Part shown: in pieces, positions 1 to 5,749 of the stretch
Position numbering within the stretch: position 1 is the first letter of the stretch
Layout of the letters: every line of letters begins with the position of its first letter
NCBI GenBank assembly: GCA_023443315.1
Contig: JAEZVA010000086.1
Span: 1 to 12,171, forward strand
Direction: 5' to 3'
From: Bacillota bacterium
GTDB taxonomy: Bacteria; Bacillota; Clostridia; Oscillospirales; Ruminococcaceae
Length of the DNA stretch: 12,171 bases
Made by a program: the position numbers and the translations under genes
Notes under the pieces: generated by a model
What the model was told of the DNA's origin: nothing
The model's database searches: none
What the model saw: the letters and a program-made list of their open reading frames with translations, nothing else

Positions 1-141
1 TTTACCGCTATGGTACTATCTATCTTGATACTTGGTGAAAAAGCAGGAACGCAGCAATGGCTTGGCGGCGGGCTTGTTATCTTGGGGATGGTCTTAATAG
101 GAATTAAGCGTGCTGACAGAATGATAAAAGCCGAGGTTTAG
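1..141 (+). CDS. EamA/DMT-family transporter, C-terminal end (partial)
   Basis: An open frame enters at base 1 and ends at TAG 139-141, giving the last 46 residues of a protein whose start lies outside the window. It reads FTAMVLSILILGEKAGTQQW, then a glycine-rich hydrophobic helix (LGGGLVILGMVLIGI) and a short basic tail (KRADRMIKAEV). The G-E before the last helix and the final helix followed by a positive tail are typical of the tenth membrane segment of EamA (drug/metabolite transporter) proteins, which move amino acids, nucleosides or other metabolites across the inner membrane. The substrate cannot be told from this fragment. A hairpin terminator follows 30 bases after the stop. It is a different gene from the complete EamA gene at 4814. 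Confidence 0.75.
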   Translation, partial: FTAMVLSILILGEKAGTQQWLGGGLVILGMVLIGIKRADRMIKAEV

Positions 142-170
142 TATAAAAGAATTTATAATCAACGAATAGG

Positions 171-205
171 CAAAGACCACAGCCCGACTGGGACTGTGGT
201 CTTTG
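171..205 (+). terminator. Rho-independent terminator between EamA end and sigG (convergent)
   Basis: A 12-bp stem (CAAAGACCACAG with CTGTGGTCTTTG) continues through a bulged A into CCC/GGG closed by a GACT loop. A T-rich stretch (TTTATTTTTG) lies shortly after on the plus strand. It sits between the stop of the partial EamA gene and the convergent 3' end of sigG, so it most likely ends the EamA transcript and may serve both strands. Confidence 0.8.
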
Positions 206-267
206 CTTTACGAGGTTTATTTTTGTATGGTGAGGATAATCTGCCTTACCCTTATCCAATCACCAGT

Positions 268-1038
268 TTATATCTGCTTTTTAATCTTTTCCAGCGCGCA
301 TTTTTCAAGCCGCGATACCTGCGCTTGAGAAATACCGATCTCACCCGCAACCTCCATCTGCGTTTTACCAGCAAAAAACCGCAGTGATAAGATGTTTTTC
401 TCTCGTGGGCTTAGCTTTGCGATAGACTCCTTGAGCGAAATCTCCTCAAGCCAGTCCCAGTCATCGGTTTTGTCGCCAACCTGATCCATTACATAGATGG
501 TGTCGCCACCGTCAGAGTACACGGGTTCTTGCAAGGAGAGCGGTTCGACAATTGCCTCCAGCGCAAGCACGACCTCTTCCCGTCTATAACCCATCAGTTT
601 TGCAATCTCTTCAATTCTTGGCTCCCGCTGGTGGTCGTTAATAAACTTTTCTTTCACCTGCATCGCCTTATACGCGATGTCGCGCATTGAACGGCTGACG
701 CGAACCGAGTTGTTATCCCGCAGATATCGGCGAATTTCGCCGATAATCATCGGCACGGCATAGGTTGAAAACTTGACATTCTGCGTAATATCAAAGTTAT
801 CAATCGATTTAATCAGACCGATACAACCAATTTGAAACAGGTCGTCGGGGTTTTCTCCCCTGTTAATAAACCGTTGTATCACCGATAGTACCAATCGCAG
901 ATTGCCCGCAATCAGTTCTTCACGTGCCTTTTTATCCCCCTGTTTTACCAGTTTTAACAGCCGCTCCTTCTCCGCTTCCTTCAAAACCTTGATTTTCGAG
1001 GTGTTTACCCCACAGATTTCTACCTTGTTCATGTGCAT
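268..1038 (-). CDS. sigG: RNA polymerase sporulation sigma factor G
   Basis: Forespore-specific late sporulation sigma factor of 256 residues. It directs RNA polymerase to late forespore genes (spore coat permeability, germination and DNA-protecting proteins) after engulfment. The N-terminus NKVEICGVNTSK is the hallmark that separates sigma-G from sigma-F. Region 2 runs about 45-110 (NLRLVLSVIQRF, DDLFQIGCIGL, NVKFSTYAVPMIIGEIRRYL), region 3 about 112-190, and region 4 about 200-250 with the helix-turn-helix GKTQMEVAGEIGISQAQVSRLE. Length matches the family. The ATG at 1036-1038 is chosen because it matches the usual N-terminal length and has AAAAGGGG about 9 bases upstream; an ATG two codons later is possible. 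Unlike the usual spoIIGA-sigE-sigG cluster, no sigE lies upstream. The position equivalent to B. subtilis Asn45, reported to matter for binding of the anti-sigma Gin/CsfB, is Ala44 here. Confidence 0.96.
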   Translation of the reverse strand: MHMNKVEICGVNTSKIKVLKEAEKERLLKLVKQGDKKAREELIAGNLRLVLSVIQRFINRGENPDDLFQIGCIGLIKSIDNFDITQNVKFSTYAVPMIIGEIRRYLRDNNSVRVSRSMRDIAYKAMQVKEKFINDHQREPRIEEIAKLMGYRREEVVLALEAIVEPLSLQEPVYSDGGDTIYVMDQVGDKTDDWDWLEEISLKESIAKLSPREKNILSLRFFAGKTQMEVAGEIGISQAQVSRLEKCALEKIKKQI

Positions 1039-1069
1039 CGAAAGCAGCCCCTTTTCAACTGATTAGTTT

Positions 1070-1099
1070 CAGTATGGGCATGCTTTGTTATGGGGATAC
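1070..1099 (-). promoter_or_regulatory. Candidate sigma-F/sigma-G promoter for sigG
   Basis: Read on the minus strand, GTATC (1099-1095) is followed by an 18-base spacer and CATACTG (1076-1070). The sigma-G consensus is about GHATR, 18 bases, CATNHTA, so spacing and most bases fit. Predicted initiation near 1063 gives a leader of about 25 bases with the AAAAGGGG ribosome binding site. In B. subtilis sigG is read from a sigma-F promoter and then by sigma-G itself, so this placement makes sense. The last base of each element deviates from consensus. Confidence 0.55.
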
Positions 1100-1133
1100 A
1101 GACAATTTGAATGGTATTTTTTTCTTTGGTTGA

Positions 1134-1151
1134 TTGTGTTTAATCACACAA
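1134..1151. repeat. Inverted repeat TTGTGT-N6-ACACAA
   Basis: Perfect 6-bp arms flank a 6-base centre (TTAATC) in the divergent spacer between sigG and the DinB-like gene. It lies about 35 bases upstream of the proposed sigG -35 element. It could be an operator for either direction. The resemblance to Rex-type sites (TTGTGA...TCACAA) is partial, so no regulator is assigned. Confidence 0.4.
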
Positions 1152-1280
1152 AAATTCACCTTCACTTACTTGTAAAGGCTGGTGAGATATGCTACGGTAA
1201 AAGCAATTGTTGAATTAAACAATTCTTCTCAGCTGTAAGATTGGGTGTATCACTGCTACACAACCTAAACCTCGCCTCCC

Positions 1281-1295
1281 TCGGTTCGAGTCCGA
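1281..1295 (+). other. tRNA T-arm-like hairpin (possible tRNA remnant)
   Basis: TCGG-TTCGAGT-CCGA forms a 4-bp stem around a 7-base loop with the T-T-C, A58-equivalent and closing G-C pattern of a tRNA T-arm. No acceptor stem, CCA end or convincing anticodon arm surrounds it; the upstream 5-bp/7-loop hairpin at 1245-1261 lacks T33. It may be a decayed tRNA 3' part or chance. Confidence 0.25.
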
Positions 1296-1332
1296 TTTGA
1301 GTCTGATGTTTTGGAGTAGGAGGGGTGATTTT

Positions 1333-1848
1333 ATGTCCACAGGCAAGCGTATTATTACGGAATCCGCGTTTAACCAGCTAGGTTCTTCAATGCAGATGCT
1401 AAAAATACTGGTGGATGTTTGTGAGGATGACGTCTGGCATACGGTTTACTATGGTCATCCATTCTGGTATCACGTCTACCATGTCGCTTATTTCATTGAT
1501 TATTGGTTGCGGGAGTATTATAGTAACAGCAGCTTTAAAAGTATGGAGTTTAATGAGCTGATACCGCCGGAGTTCAAGCACCCGGTAGACAGCTCGCTAT
1601 CTATCTGTCGAGCTGATATGCTGGAATACGTACACCTGCTGTTCATCAAATCGGAGCGTTTTTTCGCGCGCCTTGACGATAAGCGGTTATCTCAACCGGC
1701 TGTCGGAGATAGGCATGACTTAACCTATGCCGATGTCATTATGACACAATTGCGTCACATCATGTATAACATCGGCTATCTCAACGGCATATTAAGAGGT
1801 CTTGGTTTACAAGAGTCCGATTGGTTCGCCTATAACGAAAACGACTGA
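1333..1848 (+). CDS. DinB-like (DinB/YfiT superfamily) protein
   Basis: A 171-residue cytosolic protein that looks like the DinB/YfiT four-helix superfamily, whose members often bind a metal through three histidines and include thiol-dependent transferases as well as many proteins of unknown role. Visible: a long first helix, the aromatic-histidine stretch FWYHVYHVAYFIDYW (45-59, H47 and H50), and QLRHIMYNIGYLNG (139-152), matching the usual last-helix pattern H-x3-H-x-G but with Asn146 where the second His normally is. The start at 1333 is preferred over an upstream in-frame ATG at 1297 because a near-perfect Shine-Dalgarno (AGGAGGGGTGAT) lies just before it. It appears monocistronic, 282 bases ahead of the AraC gene. 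The precise function is unknown. Confidence 0.7.
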   Translation: MSTGKRIITESAFNQLGSSMQMLKILVDVCEDDVWHTVYYGHPFWYHVYHVAYFIDYWLREYYSNSSFKSMEFNELIPPEFKHPVDSSLSICRADMLEYVHLLFIKSERFFARLDDKRLSQPAVGDRHDLTYADVIMTQLRHIMYNIGYLNGILRGLGLQESDWFAYNEND

Positions 1849-2130
1849 CGGTTTTTTACTGCCTGTAAACGAACATCTTTCTTACCGATAGCGCTAGGCA
1901 AAGCGCAAAAAAAGTTGATGAGACCGTAGATTCGCTGGAAGAAATAAGTTTTGGAATTTAATATGTCAGAAAAAAAGCAAGTCTTACTAAATACTGATGC
2001 GCATAACCGATAACCTCTTATAGAAAGATTCCCTGCTTTTTGATGAACTGCTGCCTCTCTTATTCGGGCACAAAATGCGAGGAATTCATTTCACCTATTT
2101 GATAAAATGACATCGATGGGAGCTGATTAA
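1849..2130. other. Intergenic region upstream of the AraC-family gene
   Basis: No full gene is visible. A short frame, roughly 1868-1960, encodes about 29 residues ending AKKVDETVDSLEEISFGI and then TAA. It lacks a start and ribosome binding site, so at most it is a remnant. AAAAAGCA and TGCTTTTT form a distant 8-bp inverted repeat (about 1972-1979 and 2034-2041). A GGGAG ribosome binding site precedes the ATG at 2131. No strong promoter was recognised, although TAAAAT near 2103 could be a -10 element. Confidence 0.4.
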
Positions 2131-2988
2131 ATGCAATGGCTAAATGCTTGGAACGATGCTATTCGCTATTTGGAAGAACACTTAGACGATAGCATTGATA
2201 TGGAACGTGCCGCTCAGATTGCTTGTTGCTCCGTCTTTCATTTCCACCGAATGTTTTCCTATATGGCAGAGGTACCGCTGTCTGAATACATTCGCAGAAG
2301 AAGAATGACAAAGGCAGCGGTGGATCTGCAGCAGAGTAGCCAAAAGGTGATTGACATCGCGCTGCGGTACGGCTATGACTCCCCTACCGCGTTTAACCGG
2401 GCGTTCCAAGCCATCCATGGAGTTTCCCCTTCTGCGGCAAGAAACCTGGGGATAACGCTGAAGGCCTACCCTCCCATCACCTTCAAAATTACGATTAAGG
2501 GAGAGGTTGAGATGAATTACAGAATTGAAAACAGACCGGAGTTTCGAATTGTTGGCGCAAAAAAACATTTTTCGGGCAGCATGGAAGAAAGCTTTGCACG
2601 CGTTCCTTTGTTTTGGCAGGAAGTCGCACAGAGCGGTGTAATTCCCCCGCTGTGCGCGCTGATGGACAAACCTCCGTATGGCATATTGGGTGTAAGCACC
2701 GGCAAGGATCCCAATAACTTTGATTACTACATCGCCGTTGCCACTGATAAAGATACACCCCAAGACAGGGACGAATACATCGTGCCCGCCTGCACATGGG
2801 CAATCTTTGAGTGTGTTGGCCCAATGCCCGAGGCAATTCAAAACCTGCAAAAACGCATCGTGACCGAGTGGCTTCCGGGCTCCGGCTACGAGTATGCCAA
2901 TGCCCCGGATATCGAGGTGTACTTTGAGGGCGACCAGCAAGCAGAGGACTACAAGTGTGAGGTTTGGCTGCCTGTTACAAAGGCTTAG
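2131..2988 (+). CDS. AraC-family regulator with GyrI-like effector-binding domain
   Basis: A 285-residue transcription regulator. The N-terminal third is an AraC/XylS DNA-binding domain with two helix-turn-helices: about 24-45 (MERAAQIACCSVFHFHRMFS) and 72-95 (KVIDIALRYGYDSPTAFNRAF), ending in the usual GVSPSAAR. Residues about 127-284 resemble the GyrI-like/Rob-type domain that binds small hydrophobic or drug-like ligands (YRIENRPEFRIVGAKKHFSG at the start, CEVWLPV at the end). This order, DNA-binding first and ligand domain second, is known from Rob and many Firmicute multidrug-response regulators, so a ligand-induced activator is likely. The start has GGGAG 9-10 bases upstream. The gene stands alone before a strong terminator, with no obvious target beside it. 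The DinB-like gene upstream could be one, since ligand-responsive AraC genes often sit near such proteins, but that is inference. Confidence 0.9.
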   Translation: MQWLNAWNDAIRYLEEHLDDSIDMERAAQIACCSVFHFHRMFSYMAEVPLSEYIRRRRMTKAAVDLQQSSQKVIDIALRYGYDSPTAFNRAFQAIHGVSPSAARNLGITLKAYPPITFKITIKGEVEMNYRIENRPEFRIVGAKKHFSGSMEESFARVPLFWQEVAQSGVIPPLCALMDKPPYGILGVSTGKDPNNFDYYIAVATDKDTPQDRDEYIVPACTWAIFECVGPMPEAIQNLQKRIVTEWLPGSGYEYANAPDIEVYFEGDQQAEDYKCEVWLPVTKA

Positions 2989-3003
2989 TTCAATTTACTA
3001 TAC

Positions 3004-3046
3004 GTTAATAAGCATCCCCGCCAAATAGGCGGGGATGCTTATTAAC
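3004..3046. terminator. Strong hairpin terminator after the AraC-family gene
   Basis: A perfect 19-bp stem (GTTAATAAGCATCCCCGCC and its complement) with an AAATA loop. The outer stem is A/T rich on both sides (ATTAAC at the right end), so it can act in either direction. It separates the AraC gene from the metal-protein operon that follows. Confidence 0.88.
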
Positions 3047-3102
3047 GAAATACTGTTACATTATTATCGCCAGCACACACAGTTGTTGTAAAATCGTCAC
3101 GC

Positions 3103-3131
3103 TTGACAATATCCTATTGAAATAGTATATT
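3103..3131 (+). promoter_or_regulatory. Near-consensus sigma-A promoter of the DUF2318-HMA operon
   Basis: TTGACA (3103-3108) is a perfect -35 element, followed by exactly 17 bases and TATATT (3126-3131) as -10. Initiation is expected near 3138, leaving a leader of about 93 bases before the ATG at 3231. Such a strong promoter overlaid by a dyad operator suggests tight repression when the signal is absent. Confidence 0.8.
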
Positions 3132-3157
3132 ATAAATACTTTATAATAGAATTATAA
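3128..3157. promoter_or_regulatory. Phased operator: three TTATAA sites, two overlapping inverted repeats
   Basis: TTATAA occurs at 3130, 3141 and 3152, exactly 11 bp apart, so all three face the same side of the helix. They form two overlapping perfect dyads: TATTATAAA-TAC-TTTATAATA (3128-3148) and TTATAAT-AGA-ATTATAA (3141-3157). The array covers the -10 element and the predicted start point. The half-site TTATAAT is that of PerR/Fur-type metalloregulators, but the classic PerR box has a 1-base centre and here it is 3, so the regulator is uncertain. A further small dyad, GTGAT-T-ATCAC, lies at 3165-3175 in the leader. Confidence 0.65.
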
Positions 3158-3230
3158 TAAGTCTGTGATTATCACGTTTATCAAACTATGACGATATTTT
3201 ATTTAACGATGTGATGGGGGAAGAATAAAG

Positions 3231-3749
3231 ATGAACAACAAACAAGCCGACAAACAGGTTAAACAACCACAATACCTGATTATGCTCGCTATTGCTGCGG
3301 GAGCGCTCGCGATATTTTTGCTGGTAAAACTACTAACCGGTGTAAGTAATGACGTGCAGAATACCCGAGGCGAAACGGTAACAGATGCCGACATTTTAAT
3401 ACCGCTTAACGAGATTACCGAAAACGCCGCTTTCTATCCAGCTGTTGTTAACGGAACCGATTTGGAGGTCATTGCAATAAAAGCGCCGGACGGTACTGTT
3501 CGCACGGCGTTTAATACCTGTCAGGTATGCTACCTGTCGGGTAAGGGCTACTACACGCAAAAGGGCGACCAACTTGTTTGCGAAAACTGCGGTAACCGCT
3601 TTTCCATGGACGATGTCGGCGTGGTTCATAGTGGTTGCAACCCAATTCCAATCACCGACAGCAACAGAACTGTGTCGGATACTGGCATTACCATCCCGTT
3701 AGAAACACTGACCGAGGCAACTACGATGTTTAAGAACTGGAAACGATAA
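3231..3749 (+). CDS. Membrane-anchored DUF2318-like cysteine-rich protein
   Basis: 172 residues. Residues 1-14 are polar and basic, about 15-36 form one hydrophobic helix (YLIMLAIAAGALAIFLLVKLL), and the rest is predicted outside the membrane. The outer domain has CQVC (97-100), CENC (117-120) and HSGCNPIPI (H133, C136), with a GKGYYTQKGDQLVC stretch between the pairs. This pattern, CxxC, CxxC and then a GCNPIP turn, matches the DUF2318 family, a set of predicted Fe-S or metal-binding proteins often next to Ftr1-type iron permeases. Two CxxC pairs plus a fifth Cys suit a metal site or redox role at the cell surface. The start is preceded by a GGGG-A-AG purine run. The HMA chaperone gene follows 62 bases later with no terminator between, so the two are likely co-transcribed. 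No permease gene is present here. Confidence 0.75.
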   Translation: MNNKQADKQVKQPQYLIMLAIAAGALAIFLLVKLLTGVSNDVQNTRGETVTDADILIPLNEITENAAFYPAVVNGTDLEVIAIKAPDGTVRTAFNTCQVCYLSGKGYYTQKGDQLVCENCGNRFSMDDVGVVHSGCNPIPITDSNRTVSDTGITIPLETLTEATTMFKNWKR

Positions 3750-3811
3750 TGGGTTATTAACTATACAAGCTAAGAAACAATCATAACAATCGATGAATTG
3801 GAGGATGCGCT

Positions 3812-4018
3812 ATGAAAGTTGAAACAATTTATATCGAGGGGATGTCTTGCTCTCACTGCCAGAATGCCGTCAGTAGTGCAATTCGTACGCTCTCGGGCGT
3901 AAAAGAAGTTGAGGTTAGCCTTGAGAATAAAAACGCTGTTGTTACGTTCGATGATACGGTGCTTTCGCTTACTGCCATTAAAGCAGCTGTTGAGGATGAA
4001 GGCTACCGCATCGTATAA
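3812..4018 (+). CDS. CopZ-like heavy-metal-associated (HMA) metallochaperone
   Basis: A 68-residue single HMA domain of full family length. The metal motif GMSCSHC (residues 10-16, C13 and C16) is followed by the classic pattern: SAIRTLSGVKEVEVSLENK, VTFDD and a C-terminal I-x-D/E-x-G-Y turn (VEDEGYRIV). Such proteins carry Cu(I), and sometimes other soft metals, in the cytosol and pass them to P-type ATPases or repressors. No CopA ATPase or CsoR lies in the window; the only likely partner is the upstream DUF2318-like protein. GGAGG stands 8 bases before the ATG, and a strong terminator starts 12 bases after the stop. The name copZ is likely but the metal is not proven by sequence, so no symbol is given. 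Confidence 0.92.
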   Translation: MKVETIYIEGMSCSHCQNAVSSAIRTLSGVKEVEVSLENKNAVVTFDDTVLSLTAIKAAVEDEGYRIV

Positions 4019-4029
4019 CGTTTGAATCT

Positions 4030-4064
4030 AGCAGAAAACCCGCCTGAGAGGCGGGTTTTCTGCT
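4030..4064 (+). terminator. Rho-independent terminator of the metal-protein operon
   Basis: A perfect 15-bp stem, AGCAGAAAACCCGCC with GGCGGGTTTTCTGCT, around a TGAGA loop. The A-run on the left arm and T-run on the right lie within the stem, as is common in bidirectional terminators. It follows the HMA gene stop by 11 bases. Confidence 0.88.
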
Positions 4065-4130
4065 ATCCTGCTAATTACTCGTTTAACAGTGTCTTTACCC
4101 ATTAACTAAGAAACGTATAACAAGTACTTC

Positions 4131-4159
4131 TTGCGTTCAGTAAACTGATATGATATTAT
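4131..4159 (+). promoter_or_regulatory. Sigma-A promoter of the XRE-cupin operon
   Basis: TTGCGT (4131-4136), 17 bases, then TATTAT (4154-4159). Initiation is expected near 4166, leaving a leader of about 28 bases that contains AAGGAGG. The -10 element and most of the spacer lie inside the inverted repeat 4136-4171, so a bound repressor would block polymerase. Confidence 0.65.
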
Positions 4160-4171
4160 CAGTTTACTGAA
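4136..4171. promoter_or_regulatory. Perfect 15-6-15 inverted-repeat operator upstream of the XRE-cupin gene
   Basis: TTCAGTAAACTGATA (4136-4150) and its exact complement TATCAGTTTACTGAA (4157-4171) flank TGATAT. Each arm holds its own small dyad, CAGT-AA-ACTG (4138-4147) and CAGT-TT-ACTG (4160-4169), offset by 22 bp, two helical turns. That is what two repressor dimers side by side would need. The obvious candidate is the XRE-cupin protein encoded 23 bases downstream. The element is not followed by a T-run and lies over the -10, so a terminator role is unlikely. Confidence 0.72.
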
Positions 4172-4193
4172 CAGTTGAAAAGGAGGTTTCACT

Positions 4194-4754
4194 ATGGAGG
4201 CAATTAGCAAGATACTCTCTCAAAACCTAAAGCGACTTCGAGAAGCACAAGGATTGTCGCTAGATCGCATGGCGGAACTGACCGGTGTCAGCAAGAGCAT
4301 GCTATATCAAATGGAACGGGCGCAGTCCTGCCCTTCTATCACAACGCTTTACAAGATATCCAATGCGCTTAAAATCTCGCTGTCTCAGCTTGTCAGCGAG
4401 CCGCAACCCGACACCATTGTAGTGAGCACAAAAGACGTGCGCGCAATTTCTAGTAAGGATCACAGCTTCCGCATCTACACGATGTTTCCGTGCACCAACG
4501 AGCGCGGGTTTGAGATCTTTTATTCCGAGATTATGCCGGGTGGAGGGTCCTCCTCCGAAGCGCATCAAGCAGGCACCCGAGAGTATATCACGGTGTTTGA
4601 GGGCGACCTCAATGTATTCATTGACGGTAAAACCTTCCATGTCCCCGCACAGCACGCAATCGGCTTTGCGGCGGATGTTTCGCACTCCTACCATAACCCG
4701 GGAACAAAACCTGTCGTGTTCTGCGATGTCATCCATTATGCTCATATTAACTAA
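4194..4754 (+). CDS. XRE-family regulator with C-terminal cupin domain
   Basis: 186 residues. The N-terminal Xre/Cro helix-turn-helix spans about 9-66 (NLKRLREAQGLSLDRMAELT, GVSKSMLYQMERAQSCPSITTLYKISNAL). After a linker comes a cupin_2 barrel, about 105-181, with the pattern FEIFYSEIMPGG, AHQAGTREYITVFEGDLNVFIDG and an exit strand VSHSYHNPG. H124, E130 and H164 or H167 are candidate ligand or metal residues. HTH-cupin proteins are one-component sensors that usually repress a neighbouring uptake or catabolic operon until a small molecule binds the cupin. AAGGAGG lies 8 bases before the ATG. It heads a run with the EamA gene (59-base gap) and the SMP-30-like gene, and probably represses its own promoter through the dyad 4136-4171. 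Confidence 0.92.
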   Translation: MEAISKILSQNLKRLREAQGLSLDRMAELTGVSKSMLYQMERAQSCPSITTLYKISNALKISLSQLVSEPQPDTIVVSTKDVRAISSKDHSFRIYTMFPCTNERGFEIFYSEIMPGGGSSSEAHQAGTREYITVFEGDLNVFIDGKTFHVPAQHAIGFAADVSHSYHNPGTKPVVFCDVIHYAHIN

Positions 4755-4813
4755 AATCAATTAAAGCTGAGAATTACCTAGAAAAGAATTTGTGTAAAGG
4801 GAAGTACCACAAC

Positions 4814-5749
4814 ATGGTTGTAGCAGAAAAATCCCGCATAACGGCACTTGTCCTTGCGTTTTTGACCATTGTACTGTGGTCAAGCGCGTTTGTATTTACA
4901 AAGATTGCCCTAAAGCATCTAACACCCGAGACTCTAGGTGCTGTTCGTTATTTGTTTGCCAGCTTGTTTTTGCTCATAATAGCACTGGTAAAGCGAACAC
5001 GTCTGCCCCGCCTACGCGATCTTCCCGTCATATTTGCGTCGGGTTTTGCGGGATTTGCGTTTTACGCTTATGCATTTAATATGGGCTCTATGCGCGTCAC
5101 GGCGGCGACTGCAAGTATCCTAATTAGCACAGGACCCATCTTTACCGCCGCGCTCGTCGCACTGTTATACAAGGAGCGCATTAGCCCGCCTTGTTGGCTT
5201 GCCATTGCGGTACAGTTTGCAGGGATTGTTATTATTGCCCTTGGCGGGGGTGAACTGTCATTTAACTGGGGTATCATATGGATGGTGCTCGCTGCCCTTG
5301 CGATTGCGGTGTATAATGTACTGCAGCGCAGACTACTTAAAACATATACAACCTTTGAGGCAACTACGTACAGCATCTTCTCGGGAACCATACTGATGTC
5401 TTATTTTATGATAGACGGACTCGCTCAGCTAAAGGCGGCACCGATTCTTGATATCGTCAACATTGCGTATCTGGGCATATTCCCAGGCGCGGTTGGCTTT
5501 TTATTGTGGTCAAAGGCGATGTCTAAGGCGGAGAAAATCACGACAGTAACGAACTTTATGTTTATTACTCCACTGCTTTCGGGCGTTCTTGGCGTGCTTA
5601 TTATTTCGGAATTCCCCACCGTCGCTACCATCTCGGGCGGCGCAGTGATTATCGGAGGTTCGCTGCTGTACCAGTGGCTTGCACGCAGGAACCAACCGAT
5701 ACAGCCAAAGGACAAATTAGAGGAGAAACCGCATGCAAACGTTAGGTAA
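4814..5749 (+). CDS. EamA/DMT-family transporter
   Basis: 311 residues from the ATG at 4814, with ten predicted membrane helices in two EamA repeats (about 8-137 and 148-285), inner membrane. Family signatures include LWSSAFVFTKIALKHLTPET in the first helix, RVTAATASILISTGPIFTA ending the first repeat, KERISPPCWLAIAVQFAGI, and YNVLQRRLLK opening the second repeat. The hydrophilic tail (RRNQPIQPKDKLEEK) is cytoplasmic. The family exports or takes up amino acids and other metabolites. A TTG at 4790 would add eight residues (MCKGKYHN), but the ATG has AAAGGGA about 11 bases ahead and a more usual N-terminus. The stop overlaps the next gene by 17 bases, so translation is probably coupled. Placement beside the cupin regulator and lactonase-like enzyme suggests the three share a substrate; its identity is unknown. 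Confidence 0.92.
   Translation: MVVAEKSRITALVLAFLTIVLWSSAFVFTKIALKHLTPETLGAVRYLFASLFLLIIALVKRTRLPRLRDLPVIFASGFAGFAFYAYAFNMGSMRVTAATASILISTGPIFTAALVALLYKERISPPCWLAIAVQFAGIVIIALGGGELSFNWGIIWMVLAALAIAVYNVLQRRLLKTYTTFEATTYSIFSGTILMSYFMIDGLAQLKAAPILDIVNIAYLGIFPGAVGFLLWSKAMSKAEKITTVTNFMFITPLLSGVLGVLIISEFPTVATISGGAVIIGGSLLYQWLARRNQPIQPKDKLEEKPHANVR

Larger units (their letters stand above)
1039..1332. other. Divergent intergenic region, sigG / DinB-like gene
   Basis: These 294 bases hold the sigG promoter candidate and no convincing coding frame. Other visible structure: an 18-base dyad TTGTGT-TTAATC-ACACAA at 1134-1151 (loosely like redox-repressor Rex sites, not a full match); an AT-rich dyad AATTGTT-GAATTA-AACAATT at 1205-1224; a 5-bp hairpin with a 7-base loop at 1245-1261; and a sequence like a tRNA T-arm at 1281-1295. 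No clear sigma-A promoter for the DinB-like gene was found. Confidence 0.6.

Noticed and set aside
196..387. Plus-strand ORF of 63 codons starting inside the terminator
   Set aside because: It overlaps the 3' part of sigG on the other strand, begins in a hairpin and has no ribosome binding site.
2182..2940. Long minus-strand ORF of 252 codons
   Set aside because: It lies entirely inside the AraC-family gene, has no family-like motifs and mirrors the codon pattern of the plus-strand gene.
4302..4760. Minus-strand ORF of 152 codons
   Set aside because: It is antisense to the XRE-cupin gene, whose domains are clear; no recognisable protein features.
4790..4813. Earlier TTG start for the EamA gene
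   Set aside because: It lacks a good ribosome binding site and adds a non-typical MCKGKYHN start; the ATG at 4814 fits better.
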